This document shows positions 12,060 through 22,379 of a stretch of 64,000 nucleotides of DNA, in pieces (position 1 is the first letter of the stretch; each line of letters opens with the position of its first letter). The notes below the pieces were generated by a model. It worked only from the letters and a program-made list of their open reading frames with translations, was not told the origin of the DNA and ran no database searches. The DNA comes from Monoplex corrugatus. Taxonomy: Eukaryota > Mollusca > Gastropoda > Littorinimorpha > Ranellidae. The DNA is taken from the NCBI GenBank assembly GCA_030674185.1, contig CM060314.1, forward strand, positions 27,116,891 to 27,180,890, read 5' to 3'. The position numbers were made by a program, and so were the translations under genes.

Positions 12060-12205
12060 ATTATAAACGCGCGTGCGCGCACGTGCGTGCGTGTGTGAGT
12101 GTGTTGGCTTGTTCTTTCTTTTAACGTCTATTCACATATGTGTTTTTAGACATGTGTGTGTGTGAGTGTGTGTATGTGTGAGTGCGCGCGCGCGCATGAG
12201 CAACC
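12060..12205 (-). mobile_element. Orphan 3' end of the RNase H-type LINE family inside GT/GC repeats
   Basis: A 26-base palindrome at 12126-12151 (outer GTCTA/TAGAC, inner CACATATGTG) plus adjoining TTAACGTCT and CTTTCTTTT matches the reverse complement of the LINE end at 3911-3960. It lies between alternating purine-pyrimidine runs (GCGCGTGCGC, TGTGTGTG). Only the terminus is present. Confidence 0.6.
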
Positions 12206-12569
12206 GCGTGTATATCTTCATAGGTAAAGCTGCAGATCGTTTAGGACGCACTGTTGTGCATGCAAGCTGGTGGAGGCTGGGTGCTTATTAATAGATGTCA
12301 AATCATCTTGCATGCAGAAACAGATGCAACAGCATGTTTTCATGTGTGTCTGAATTTACTTTATTTTTGTTATTCTTGTTATTGTCCTTATCTTCGAGTG
12401 GATATGGTGCAGGTAAACATAAAAGTATTTCTATATTTTGTCTGACAACATCAAACATCGATCTGCTCTCTGCTCATGACAATGGTTTTCCCTCCGCCCA
12501 ATGGACCTGACATGTTGACTTCTGATTTTCTTTCTGATACCAATTTTCCTGCTTGACTTACGTCCTGTC

Positions 12570-12760
12570 AATATAAATATGCGTACGTGCACATGCATGT
12601 CAGTGCATGTATGTATGAGTGTATGTGTGTGCAGACGCATGCGTATAATTGTGTGTATATCTGTGTAAGTTGGTGGATATGGATGAGTGTGCGCGCGCGC
12701 GCGCGCGCGTGTGTGTGTGCGCGCGTGCGTGCATGTGTGTGTGTGTTTACTTGGAACGTC
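12570..12760. repeat. Alternating TG/CG repeat
   Basis: TG-rich sequence with a (GC)n block near 12691-12708. Long alternating purine-pyrimidine tracts of this kind can adopt Z-DNA; that is inference. Confidence 0.9.
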
Positions 12761-12974
12761 CCAAGTGATCATGTACTCATATGCATGATGTGTCCATACC
12801 AACTCACACGTTTGTGTCAATATGTCTATGCTCATGTGTGCATGTATGAGCTTCAACAGCAAAACCACGGAGTTAGGTAACAATATGATATTCAAAATGC
12901 GCTATCTGCACGTAAAAGGACACGTTCTGTTTCAAATCGCTTCAGGCATCTCGAGATCAATGAATGGATGACTG

Positions 12975-13130
12975 GAGCAACGGTTGCATGTCTGACACAC
13001 TGGCGTGTCCATTGTATCACCTAGCCAGAGTGAAAAGCACAGCACGGAACAAAACAGCCATTGCGCCACGCAGTTTCACTCACGTTCACCGCATATGCCC
13101 TATGCATCTGCCACCCACGATAGAAATCTG
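12975..13130. repeat. Dispersed repeat fragment related to 21535-21660
   Basis: GGTTGCATG followed by GACACACTGGCGTGTCCA aligns with GGTTGCATGGCCGACAGACT and TGGCACGTCCA at 21540. A second shared block is the CATATGCCC / ATCTGCCACC region. Low-identity match by eye. Confidence 0.4.
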
Positions 13131-13617
13131 TTGTCATTTTAAAGCAATGAAGATTTTAAGAGCCTTTCTAAAAAGACTTGTTACATTTTTTAGAGAGGTG
13201 TTAAGATATATTTCTTCTTGCATGCGATAAAAGGTAATATGTGCTGTTCTGCCAGGCAGACAAGGAATCAGCAGATAGGTGATTTTCAGATATGGATACA
13301 TGTAATAGGGATGTGGTGTTTAGAATGTGCGTGTGTGCGCGTGTCTCTGTGTGTATGTGTGTTGCGTCTGCACGATCATTTGAAATTTTAAAAACACGGT
13401 TCTCATCTTTAAACGTTCTTTGAATCATTTTGTAACTACATACTTGCTCTTTGAAAAGTGATGTTTAAACCAAATAGTCATGGTTACTTCATAACATATT
13501 TGGTTCTTTGTAAACATTTCTACTTCCGTTTTTGCTGTTCCAAAAGTTTCAGTACAACAATAATGTTAACATGACAATAAATGCTTTACAATAATGATGT
13601 TAATGATGTGTGTCCGC

Positions 13618-13618
13618 A

Positions 13619-13677
<59 letters not shown>

Positions 13678-13830
13678 TGTGTGTGTTGTGCACGCGCGCG
13701 TGTGTGTATTTTTGTGTGCGTGCGTGTGTGTGCGTCCGTCCGTCCGTGTGCGCCTGAGTGCGCTCGCGCGTGTGTGTGTGTGGTGAATGCGAGCGTGCGT
13801 CCGCGTGCGAGTGTCCCTCTCTCTACAGAC
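13618..13830. repeat. (GA)n to (TG)n/(CG)n compound microsatellite
   Basis: GA run 13618-13674 turns into TG/CG-alternating sequence with GTCCGTCC units near 13731-13745. Confidence 0.95.
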
Positions 13831-14029
13831 GCATTCAGCTTTGTGGTAGTTATAACGGGGGTGTAGATTTTCACTGCCCTTTTCCCCACCCTTTACGTGT
13901 TTACAGTTTGATGCCTGGACCTGATTTGCACATTACAGTAAATGGAGTGGTGCTGTTACATGCTGCAGTCTTTGTTGGGCAGAGAAAGAAACAGAATGAG
14001 GGAGACATGTGATTCTGATCACAATGTGT

Positions 14030-14361
14030 GTGTAAGTTTACGTGTGTGTGTGTGTGTTGTGTGTGTGTGTGTGTGTTGTGTGTGTGTGTTTGCTTTTTTA
14101 TATGTATATGCATATCTGTGCATGTCCACACATGTTTATTTGTGCATTCATGCGTATAAAAGGCCACACACATGAGTGTCTCACATGCACAAGTTTAGGT
14201 GCAGTGTATGTAAGTGCATTCAAGCGCCTTTTTGTGAGTTAGTGTGTGTGTGGATGCGTGCGTGCGTTAGTGCGTGCGTGCATGCGTGTACACACACACA
14301 CACATATATATATATATATTGTGTGTGTGTGTGTGTGTGTGTGTGGGGGTGTAGGTGTGTG

Positions 14362-14393
<32 letters not shown>

Positions 14394-14405
14394 CTCCATG
14401 CGTAT
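14030..14405. repeat. (GT)n microsatellites with a small (TA)n
   Basis: GT runs at 14041-14090 and 14318-14392, CA at 14289-14303 and TATATATA at 14304-14318. Confidence 0.93.
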
Positions 14406-14549
14406 GTTTGTTTATGTGCACGCCTGTTGTATTTATTCATAATTTACGATGGGCAAGTCATAAATGATCATGGCCTGAACATCATACAATACTGTTTGTT
14501 GACGAAGAACTGGAACTGCCATGCGATGTTTGCTGACAAGTACTTTGAA

Positions 14550-14775
14550 TTATACTTAATATTTATGTTACATGAATTTGTCATTCATTTTCTATGTTTA
14601 ATTTGAATTTTATTTGATGTTTGTGTTACATGAATTTGTCATTCATTTTCTATGTGTAATTTCAATTCTACTTGATGTTTACGCTACATGAATTATCATT
14701 CAATTTTTAAGTGTAATTTGATTCCACTTGATGTTTATGTTACATAAAATCGTCATGCAAATTCTATGTGTATTA
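14550..14775. repeat. 58-bp minisatellite, about four copies
   Basis: The anchor GTTACATGAATTTGTCATTC and its variants start at 14567, 14625, 14683 and 14739, a period of 58, 58 and 56 bases. AT-rich with no frame. Confidence 0.9.
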
Positions 14776-14884
14776 ACAAAAAGGGTATGTTTTTTTTTTA
14801 TCACTTACTGGACTGCTCACAGACTATGCTTTTAGAGGCAATACGAGGTGTTATGAGTCCTATCCTGCTGTGTGGAGATTTATT

Positions 14885-14975
14885 GATAATAATAATAATA
14901 AAATGATTATAATAATAACAATAACAATAATAATCTTATGATAATGATGATAATGGTGATGATGTTGATGACGAG
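14885..14975. repeat. Degenerate AAT/GAT trinucleotide tract
   Basis: ATAATAATAATAA, then AATAACAATAACAATAATAA, then GATGATAATGGTGATGATG. Confidence 0.85.
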
Positions 14976-15138
14976 ACAATGCGCCAAATTTTCATTCAAG
15001 AATCAAACTGAGACGCGCACTGTCATAACTGACTAAAGCAATCACCAACAACGACCAAATCTCCAGGGTACAAAGTACACGCAAATTGGAAGAGGGAACA
15101 CAGGGAGGGAGTAAGTAGTGTGACCCCTGACCCAAGCC

Positions 15139-15144
15139 GTCTCT

Positions 15145-15200
<56 letters not shown>

Positions 15201-15210
15201 CACACACACT
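15139..15210. repeat. (CT)n to (CA)n compound microsatellite
   Basis: CT repeats 15139-15175 followed by CA repeats to about 15208. Confidence 0.95.
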
Positions 15211-15784
15211 GCTGAGATAGATCTAGGGTACACTCAAGCCTGTTCGACGAATGACCCTTGACCCTACTTGTCATCTTCTCTGTCACACACACCTATCTTC
15301 TCTCTCTCTCTTATTTTTTGTTTTTGATTTTCAGAAAGACAGAAGGCTAATTGGGCCTCAAGGGTAGGGATCTGACCAGAGAACCTATCTTTCCAATATA
15401 TTTTTTGCTACGGCATCCGAGCGAATGCCCTGCTCCTCACGATTTAAACCGAAAGCTGAATTTTTGAGAATCTAAAGGGTAAACATACTTACATTGATTG
15501 ATTGATTGACTGATTTTTCATCTATTTGTTTACTATTTTTGTTCGGGACTGAATTCCCATGTTCACTCAAATAAAAAGTAGGATTTTATATTGATTTCTT
15601 TTTTCCTCGCCTTTAAAGTAATCATACTTAATTTCTGAGGGCGTGCATGTCAGTTTGCATAGGCCACGACACACTGCATGACTTAAATGACTTTAAACCT
15701 TGTGCATTTGATATTCTGCGTGCGTAATCACTCAAAGGAGCTTTAGGCACCACCAGGTCTGCACATACTGATCTCGGAGATAAG

Positions 15785-16240
15785 AAATATATCCACCGTT
15801 TACCCAACAGGACAAATGCCCACCGCTTCCCAACAGGACAAATCTCTACCGTTTACCCAACAGGACAAATCTCCACCGTTTAGCCACCAGGACAAAATCT
15901 GCCGTTTACCTACAAGGACAAATCTCCACCGTTTACCCACCAGGACAAATCTCCACTGTTTACCCACCAGGACAAATCTCCACCGTTTACCTACCAGGAC
16001 ACATCTCCACCATTTACCCACCAGGACAAATCTCCTCAGTTTATCCAACAGGACAAGTCTCCACTGTTTACCCACCAGGAAAATCTTCACCGTTACCCAC
16101 CAGGACACATCTCCACCATTTACCCATAAGGACAAATCTTCACCGTTTACCCAACAGGACAAATCTTCACAATTTACCCGAAAGGACAAGTCTCCACAGT
16201 TTACTCAACAGGACAAATCTCCACCGTTTACCCAACAGGC
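15785..16240. repeat. 27-bp minisatellite, about 16 copies
   Basis: The anchor CAGGACAAAT recurs at 15808, 15834, 15861 and 15888 and onward, with a 26-27 base period. Because 27 is divisible by three, long frames open on both strands (129 and 142 codons, 9-residue repeats such as QDKSPPFTQ). There is no signal peptide or flanking exon signal, so I treat it as non-coding satellite DNA. Confidence 0.93.
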
Positions 16241-16865
16241 GTAACACAAGGAGGTTCGAATCCAGATCTTCCATTTGGAAGAATAGACTAGTGTCCCATC
16301 AGTCGTCTATCGCGCCTGTCATCACAATTATTATGTGTAACGACTTACGTCCTACTCAAAGAATAATAAAGCAAGCTATTACAATAATGTCCGTGAACGG
16401 AAACATTTTGCTGCACACATCGTTACTAGACATTTTGGCCTCATTCACATCTGACAGAACGGTTTCTGATTTTCAAGTCTTCATCATTTCTTTCTTCATT
16501 CCTTTAAATTTTTTTTATGATACTGGGATTAGAGCTTAGGGGCGTTGATATTTTCTTCAAACGTAGGTCTTGCTTTTTATTCAGAAGAGAGTTTGTGTTA
16601 TATACATATTCATGTTAAGATTTTGACCACTGCTTATTTTGGTATTTCAATTCAGGTTTTTTGTTTTGTTTTGCTTTTTCGTTTTGATTGTTTGCTTGTG
16701 TATGTTTTTTTTTATAAAAAATTTGAAAACCTAAAGTGTGGCAAACTTGTCGTAACACTTACCCCATATTTCAATAAGTACTGAAGTGTTCAACCTCTCT
16801 GACTGAGGTAACTGAAACTGGTATTATGATTAGACAACGTAAAATAAAACAAAACTGATGATGTG
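16241..16865. other. No gene recognised
   Basis: T-rich sequence between the 27-bp array and an RTE-like fragment. No motif. Confidence 0.4.
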
Positions 16866-17321
16866 GAAAAGGTAATAAACCGAAGAGTTTTTGAATGTTA
16901 TACAGAACCGATAATGTTATACGGTTGTGAGGTGTGGACAGTCAACAAGCAAAGCCAGAACAAGATTGAGGCAGCCGAGATGTGGTTCTAAGAAGAATGT
17001 TGAGAGTTCCATGGACAGAAAAGAAAACAAACGAAACAGTCTTGATGAAGGCAACACAAGAAGATTATTCATAAGAAAGATTAGGAAAAAACAGGCAAAA
17101 TGTATAGGCCATTTTATGGGGAGAGGAAAATTGGAGCACCTGGTCACAACAGGAAAGCTGGAGGGAAAGAGAGCACCAGGTAGACCCACGGAAAAAATAT
17201 TGGACGGACTTGCAGAGTGGCTGAGGACAGAGAGGGTGTAAGATGTGCTTGAGGCAACAAGGGACAGATGCATATGGAGGGCCATGATCGCCAACGCCAT
17301 GTGGCAAAGCACTTGATGATG
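16866..17321 (+). pseudogene. RTE-like LINE C-terminal fragment
   Basis: Reads ECYTEPIMLYGCEVWTVNKQ and KIEAAEMWF. A one-base deletion follows, at the position where the copy at 49 kb reads on with IRRML. Frame 16927-17241 then gives KKQAKCIGHFMGRGKLEHL, VTTGKLEGKRAPGRP and KILDGLAEWLRTERV. It ends with ANAMWQST and TGATGATGA. Same family as 6873, 8827 and 49080. 5'-truncated, with RT and endonuclease absent. Confidence 0.87.
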
Positions 17322-17529
17322 AATAAACTGAATGACAGTCAACAAAGAAACGAACAAACGAACGAAATCTTGTTCACTGAGGGAAATGATTAAGCACATA
17401 ATTGGCATTTTTTTTACATGAAGTCCTAAGTTTTAAAGAATACAACTATTATACATTTTTTTTATCAGATAAATACATCAATAACTGACCCATACGTACA
17501 CGTGCGCTTAATACCCAACTGAAAATAAT

Positions 17530-17571
<42 letters not shown>

Positions 17572-17618
17572 AGAAAGAAAGAGAGAGAGACAGAGGACAG
17601 ACAGACAGACAGAAAGAT
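17530..17618. repeat. (GA)n with short GACA units
   Basis: GA repeats with AAAGGAGAGAAAG interruptions, ending in about four CAGA units. Confidence 0.95.
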
Positions 17619-17989
17619 CGGAGTATGCGTAAACTAACGATACTGTTGCAATCAAATTGCCCACCACCAAATAAGCTTCTACCCATGGCAATGCCTCATT
17701 ACACATCTTTAAAGTTCGTGCGTCCAAAACTGGTAATGCATTGCGCCTGTAGAACTAGAAGCCATTTTGTCAATTACACTAATGCAGATTCAGACACAAT
17801 TTTACCTTCACAACGCATGAGAACGCCTATCAACACAGTCACACAGACAACCCATCCGAAAAAACAAACAACAAACAAACATTCTAACTAATTCACACAC
17901 TGTCTGAAATGAGTGAACTGATCTTTTATGCCTTATCTCAAAAAGAGATTTAAATTCTGGTCTCATAACAGAAAAAGACATTTCAAGCT

Positions 17990-18520
17990 CCTTCTTCCAT
18001 TTTTTACGCCTTAATCGAAACTGGAATGGAAGAGAGAAGCATACAAGGACTGTTCCTTTCCTTTTTTTTTTTATACCAGTCTTGCTGTCGACATGCACCT
18101 CATTATCCACACCTCTCCTAATATGCCAAAGGCGAAGACGAATGGCGGGAGAAAACACCGCTCTTGTCTGCCCCCTCCCCCCTACCCCCTCCCCCATTTT
18201 TTTCTCTCTCCTTCAAACAAAGTTGAACGGAAGTAACATCGTTAAGCCATAATGCACTGCGCACTAGAATGTAAATCTAATGATAACAACGCATGCGTAA
18301 ACAGGCACAGCGAAAAGAAAACCAGATCCAGTTTCAGCATTCAATAATCTAACTTGGGATGAGAATCCAGTCAACAGCATCATTGATCAAAGTTTGACAG
18401 CCCTGAAAGGTATCCCCATCACTTTTTCGCTTGAGTCAGAACAATAGAGCGTCTATTGAGTTAATGAATGGCTTTTCATTAGGTTTTCTGCTGCAAAACA
18501 ATGGCCAGGTTTTCCTCTGC
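17990..18520. repeat. Dispersed ~0.5 kb repeat, copy B
   Basis: Homologous to 7240-7735 over its length, with small indels and an added C-rich tract near 18168-18195. Both copies lie downstream of an RTE-like 3' end in the same orientation (6946 and 17321), so they may derive from one larger duplicated block. Confidence 0.75.
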
Positions 18521-18708
18521 TGGAAAAGCATATGTTCAACCCACACAAAAATATTCATTTTTCAACAAAATAACAGGATCCAGTTCTTATCATTACTGAC
18601 GGAAACTAATAATGAGATAGCAAAGAAAAAAATGTATCGTGTAATCCGATTCCAATAAAACACCTTTTATCTTAATACTACCTTAAAAGTAAGCCAAGCA
18701 GTTTACAC

Positions 18709-19015
18709 TTATAATAATAATAATAATAATATATTTTATTTATATAGCGCAAAATCTTGATAAAATCAAATCTAAGCGCTGAGCTTATACATGCATACAT
18801 ACCTACATACATATGAGCGTATACATGCATACATACATGCCTACATACTTACATACATAAATCTAAGCTGAGCGTATACATGCATACATACATACATACA
18901 TAAATCTAAGCGTATACATACATACATCTACATACATACGTACGCACATGCATACATAATAATTACAATATTTATATAGCGCAAATCTCGACAAAATCAA
19001 ATCCAAGCGCCGAAA
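18709..19015 (-). mobile_element. Two copies of an L2/CR1-like LINE 3' terminus separated by (CATA)n
   Basis: TTTATATAGCGCAAA followed by TCAAATCTAAGCGC occurs at about 18737-18780 and again, slightly diverged, at 18971-19012. On the minus strand each is a terminal stem sequence GCGCTATATAAA, the usual L2-type 3' end. The first is followed (minus direction) by a perfect (ATT)n tail at 18712-18730. Between them are CATA repeats at 18785-18957. Confidence 0.75.
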
Positions 19016-19076
19016 AGACACACACGCACACACGCACGCACGCACACACACGCCACACACACACACACACACACAC

Positions 19077-19110
<34 letters not shown>
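19016..19110. repeat. (CA)n microsatellite inside a LINE 3' UTR
   Basis: CA/CG-alternating then CA runs, lying between the LINE stop codon (19272, minus strand) and its 3' terminus. Confidence 0.95.
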
Positions 19111-19271
19111 CATGGCCACAAATGGGGAGAAAAGAATAAAAGCAATAAAAGCAAGAATAAAACCAATGGAAAACCACAGAGAGCACATCATATACAATTA
19201 TATATTAAAACAAAGTGATTCCCCTCCGAGCGGAGACAGGCTGCAGAGGGGGGTTGAGTGAGGTTAGGATT

Positions 19272-20935
19272 TTATGCAGAGGAGAAAAGGTGAGTTTTGA
19301 GAGCGGACTTGAAGGAGGCAAAAGTAGGTTGCTGACGGACTGAGAGAGGAAGTTTGTTCCAGGAGAGTGGACCAGAAACAGAGAAGGCTCGTGGACCATA
19401 GGTATTGAGCTTAGTGCGTGGAAAGCGAAAAGTCAGAGGATCGGAGGCAGAGCGGAGGGTACGTGAGGGAACATAGATCTCAAGTAGGCTTGACAGGTAA
19501 TCGGGGGCTGCGTTATTGAGGCTTTTGTAGCACATGGTGTCTAGTTTGTACTGTATGCGCTTTGATACAGGGAGCCAGTGAAGTTGTGCCAGGAGAGGAG
19601 ATATGTGGTCAGCTTTTTTCTTTTTGAGTACAAGGCGTACAGCATTGTTTTGAATGCGCTGTAGGATGTGAATGGTGGAGGCAGGAAGACCAGACAGGAG
19701 TGAATTGCAATAGTCAATGCGAGACATTATGAAGGAGAGAACGAGTTTTGCAGTTGTTTCGACAGAGAGATACTTCCTGATCAGGCTTATACGATGGAGA
19801 TGATAGTAGCAAGATCTGGCAGTTTGAGAAACAAAGTTGTTCATGGACAGGGTAGAGTCAATGCAGACACCAAGGTTTTTAGCTGAATCAGAAATTGGGA
19901 CTGATGTGTTACATAATGGGAGAGAAAGAGGAGGCAGCTGGGAAAGTTTCTGACGGGTGCCAATGAGGATAGCTTCTGTCTTGTCGTCATTAAACTGAAG
20001 TCTATTGTGTGTCATCCAGTTCTTAATGTCCGAGTAACACTCAGTGGTGCGAGTCAACAGGCGCTGTATATTATCAGGTGAGTCACTGTCTTGAAGTTGG
20101 GTGTCATCAGCATAGAAGTGGTGTTTTATAGAGTGGGAGTTGATGATGGTGGACAGGGGGGAGGTATAAAGAGTGAAAAGAACAGGGCCAAGGACAGATC
20201 CTTGTGGAACACCACAGGTCAGGTATGCAGGTTGAGAGTAAGTGCCATTGATGAGAACAGTTTGTTTTCTGTTTGATAAATACGAAGTGAAAAAGGAGAG
20301 AGCAATGTCAGAGATGCCAAAAGTATGATGAAGTCTAGAAAGGAGAATACCATGGTCAATGGTATCGAAGGCTGCAGACAGATCAAGGAGTGTGAGGAGA
20401 GAGACTTTGCCAGTATCAGTTGCAAGGAGGAGATTGTTGAGAATGTGTAGTAGGGCAGTTTCAGTGCTATGGCACTGGAGGTAGGCTGACTGGAAAGGAT
20501 TGAGGAGATTGTTGGCAGACAGGTGAGAGTTCAGCTGGTTGAGGACGACCTTTTCAAGGAGTTTTGACAAGAAAGAGAGATTAGAGATAGGCCTGTAATT
20601 TTTCAGTTCATTTGGGTCTAAATTGTGTTTCTTGAGGAGAGGGTGAACAATAGCAGACTTGAAAGAATCTGGGACAGTTCCAGTTTGAAAAGAAGTGTTG
20701 ATGATGTCAGTGATGAATGGGAGGAGAGTAGGGAGACAATCGGAGTAGAGAGAATCTGGAAGAGGATCCAGTTCGCAGGTTTTGAACGACATGGATCTGA
20801 TTGTGTTGAAAATTTCTTCTTGTGAGACTAGGGGTAAAAGTAGTGAGAGGTGTGCCAGAGAAGGAAGAATGATAATCACGTAACCTAAATATACGTACAG
20901 ATTTATCCACAAAAATTCCATCAAACATCATACAA
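19272..20935 (-). CDS. L2/CR1-like LINE reverse transcriptase, long uninterrupted frame
   Basis: A 550-codon minus-strand frame (20924 to 19272) encodes most of a non-LTR reverse transcriptase. Motifs in order: NYRPISNLSFLSKLLEKVV, QSAYLQCHSTETALL, LLDLSAAFDTIDHGILLSRL (first catalytic Asp), CGVPQGSVLGPVLFTLY, KHHFYADDTQLQ (catalytic Asp pair intact), NDDKTEAILIG, LGVCIDSTLSM, SRIDYCNSLLSGLP, HWLPVSKRIQYKL and the terminal WNKLP followed by SFKSALKTHLFSSA. No endonuclease is present. A frameshift near 20835 separates the body from an upstream stretch containing FVDKSVRIF, so the copy is 5'-truncated near 20935. The lack of stops across 1.65 kb argues for fairly recent insertion. The listed start is not a genuine initiation codon. 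Confidence 0.93.
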
Positions 20936-21087
20936 TGTGTTCAGCCAAGGTAACCGCATTTCAAGTAATGCAAGTATGCATTCATTTGTGTGTGCGTGTG
21001 TGCGTGCGCGCGCGCATGTGCGTGTGTGAATGAGTGTTTACGCGCGTATATGAATGTGTGTGTGACAGAAAGGGAAGAGGGAGGGAA

Positions 21088-21162
<75 letters not shown>

Positions 21163-21165
21163 TCT
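20936..21165. repeat. GT/GC and (GA)n microsatellites
   Basis: GTGCGTGTGCG and GCGCGC at 20988-21030, then GA repeats 21090-21162. They abut the 5' truncation side of the LINE. Confidence 0.93.
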
Positions 21166-21534
21166 GCACGCATATATTAGTGCACAAATGCAGAAATGAA
21201 TCATCTGCTTTCTGTCTGGCTACATGAAACATTGCACTGCTTTTAGCTGATTGTTTTGTCTTTGCTAACTGAAGCGTAGAGCCAATATCCAAGCTTCAAA
21301 TTCTTTCAGATGTAGTTTTTCTGTTTGATCAACAGTTCGTGAATACGTGTGCGTGTGTGTGTGCACGCGCGCACATACGCTCTTGTTCCAAATATTCAGA
21401 ATGCATTTTTCTGTTTGTTAAATACCATTCCTGTTAGACCTTATCTTATTCAAGAGTTCCAATATCTATGACCTGAATGATTGTAACAAAGGTTGCAATG
21501 GTGATTGTAACAAAGATTGCATGGTGATTGCAAC

Positions 21535-21660
21535 AAAGGTTGCATGGCCGACAGACTGGCACGTCCACTTTATCACCACACTTGAGTAAGCAGCCCGGGT
21601 ACTGTGCAGTCTCGCTTCCGTGCATTGGACGTGTTCTTTCCATTTGCCGCCTGTTGTGGA
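21535..21660. repeat. Dispersed repeat fragment related to 12975-13130
   Basis: See the related copy for shared blocks. Immediately upstream, GGTTGCAATGGTGATTGTAACAAA-like units recur about three times (21490-21545) as a short 20-bp tandem. Confidence 0.4.
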
Positions 21661-22003
21661 AAGTCTTTGGAGCTGATTAGCAATTGAACGTGTAACAAAA
21701 CTTTTCACTTTGCAGAAAGTTGCTAAGGTTTTTTTGTTGCTGTCTTACTTTTTCTTTTGCTGTTTTTTGTTCGCTATCTGAACATTTGCAGAGTTTGTTC
21801 TGTTGCCAGTTGAAGAATGTTTGTAGATCAACAAAGATATCAACTAGTGGGTATATGTTTCATGAATTTTGTCTTCCCTTTCTAAAAGGTCACGTTGTGC
21901 AATTTTCTTTTCTTTTTCCTATTACCTTTTCATTTAAATGTGATGTGAATATAATAATATTCGTACTCATTTCAAATTCTGGGGCTAATAAACAAAATTG
22001 AGT

Positions 22004-22085
22004 GTGTGTGTGTGCGTGCGCGCGTGTGGGTGGGTGGCATGGATGGGCATAAATGTGCTGGTATATTATGTTATGTGTTAAACAT

Positions 22086-22149
<64 letters not shown>

Positions 22150-22150
22150 T
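22004..22150. repeat. GT/GC tract and (GA)n microsatellite
   Basis: Short GTGTGTGCGTGCGCGC run, then GA repeats at 22089-22149 with two interruptions. Confidence 0.93.
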
Positions 22151-22379
22151 ATTCAAATGATTTCTTTAAATTAAGCTATCGCCCCTCATAAATGGTATAA
22201 ATTTGAAAAAAAATCAAGTTACCAAAATCTGTTACAAGCACATAAGCATTATTTGTCAATGTAAGCCAAACAGATATGCAACACATACATAACGAATGAT
22301 GAAACAAAAATTAAATACATATCTACGAAATATTCTTTATCTTTTCGAGAGATTGACACAGAGATATCACCACGTTTTT

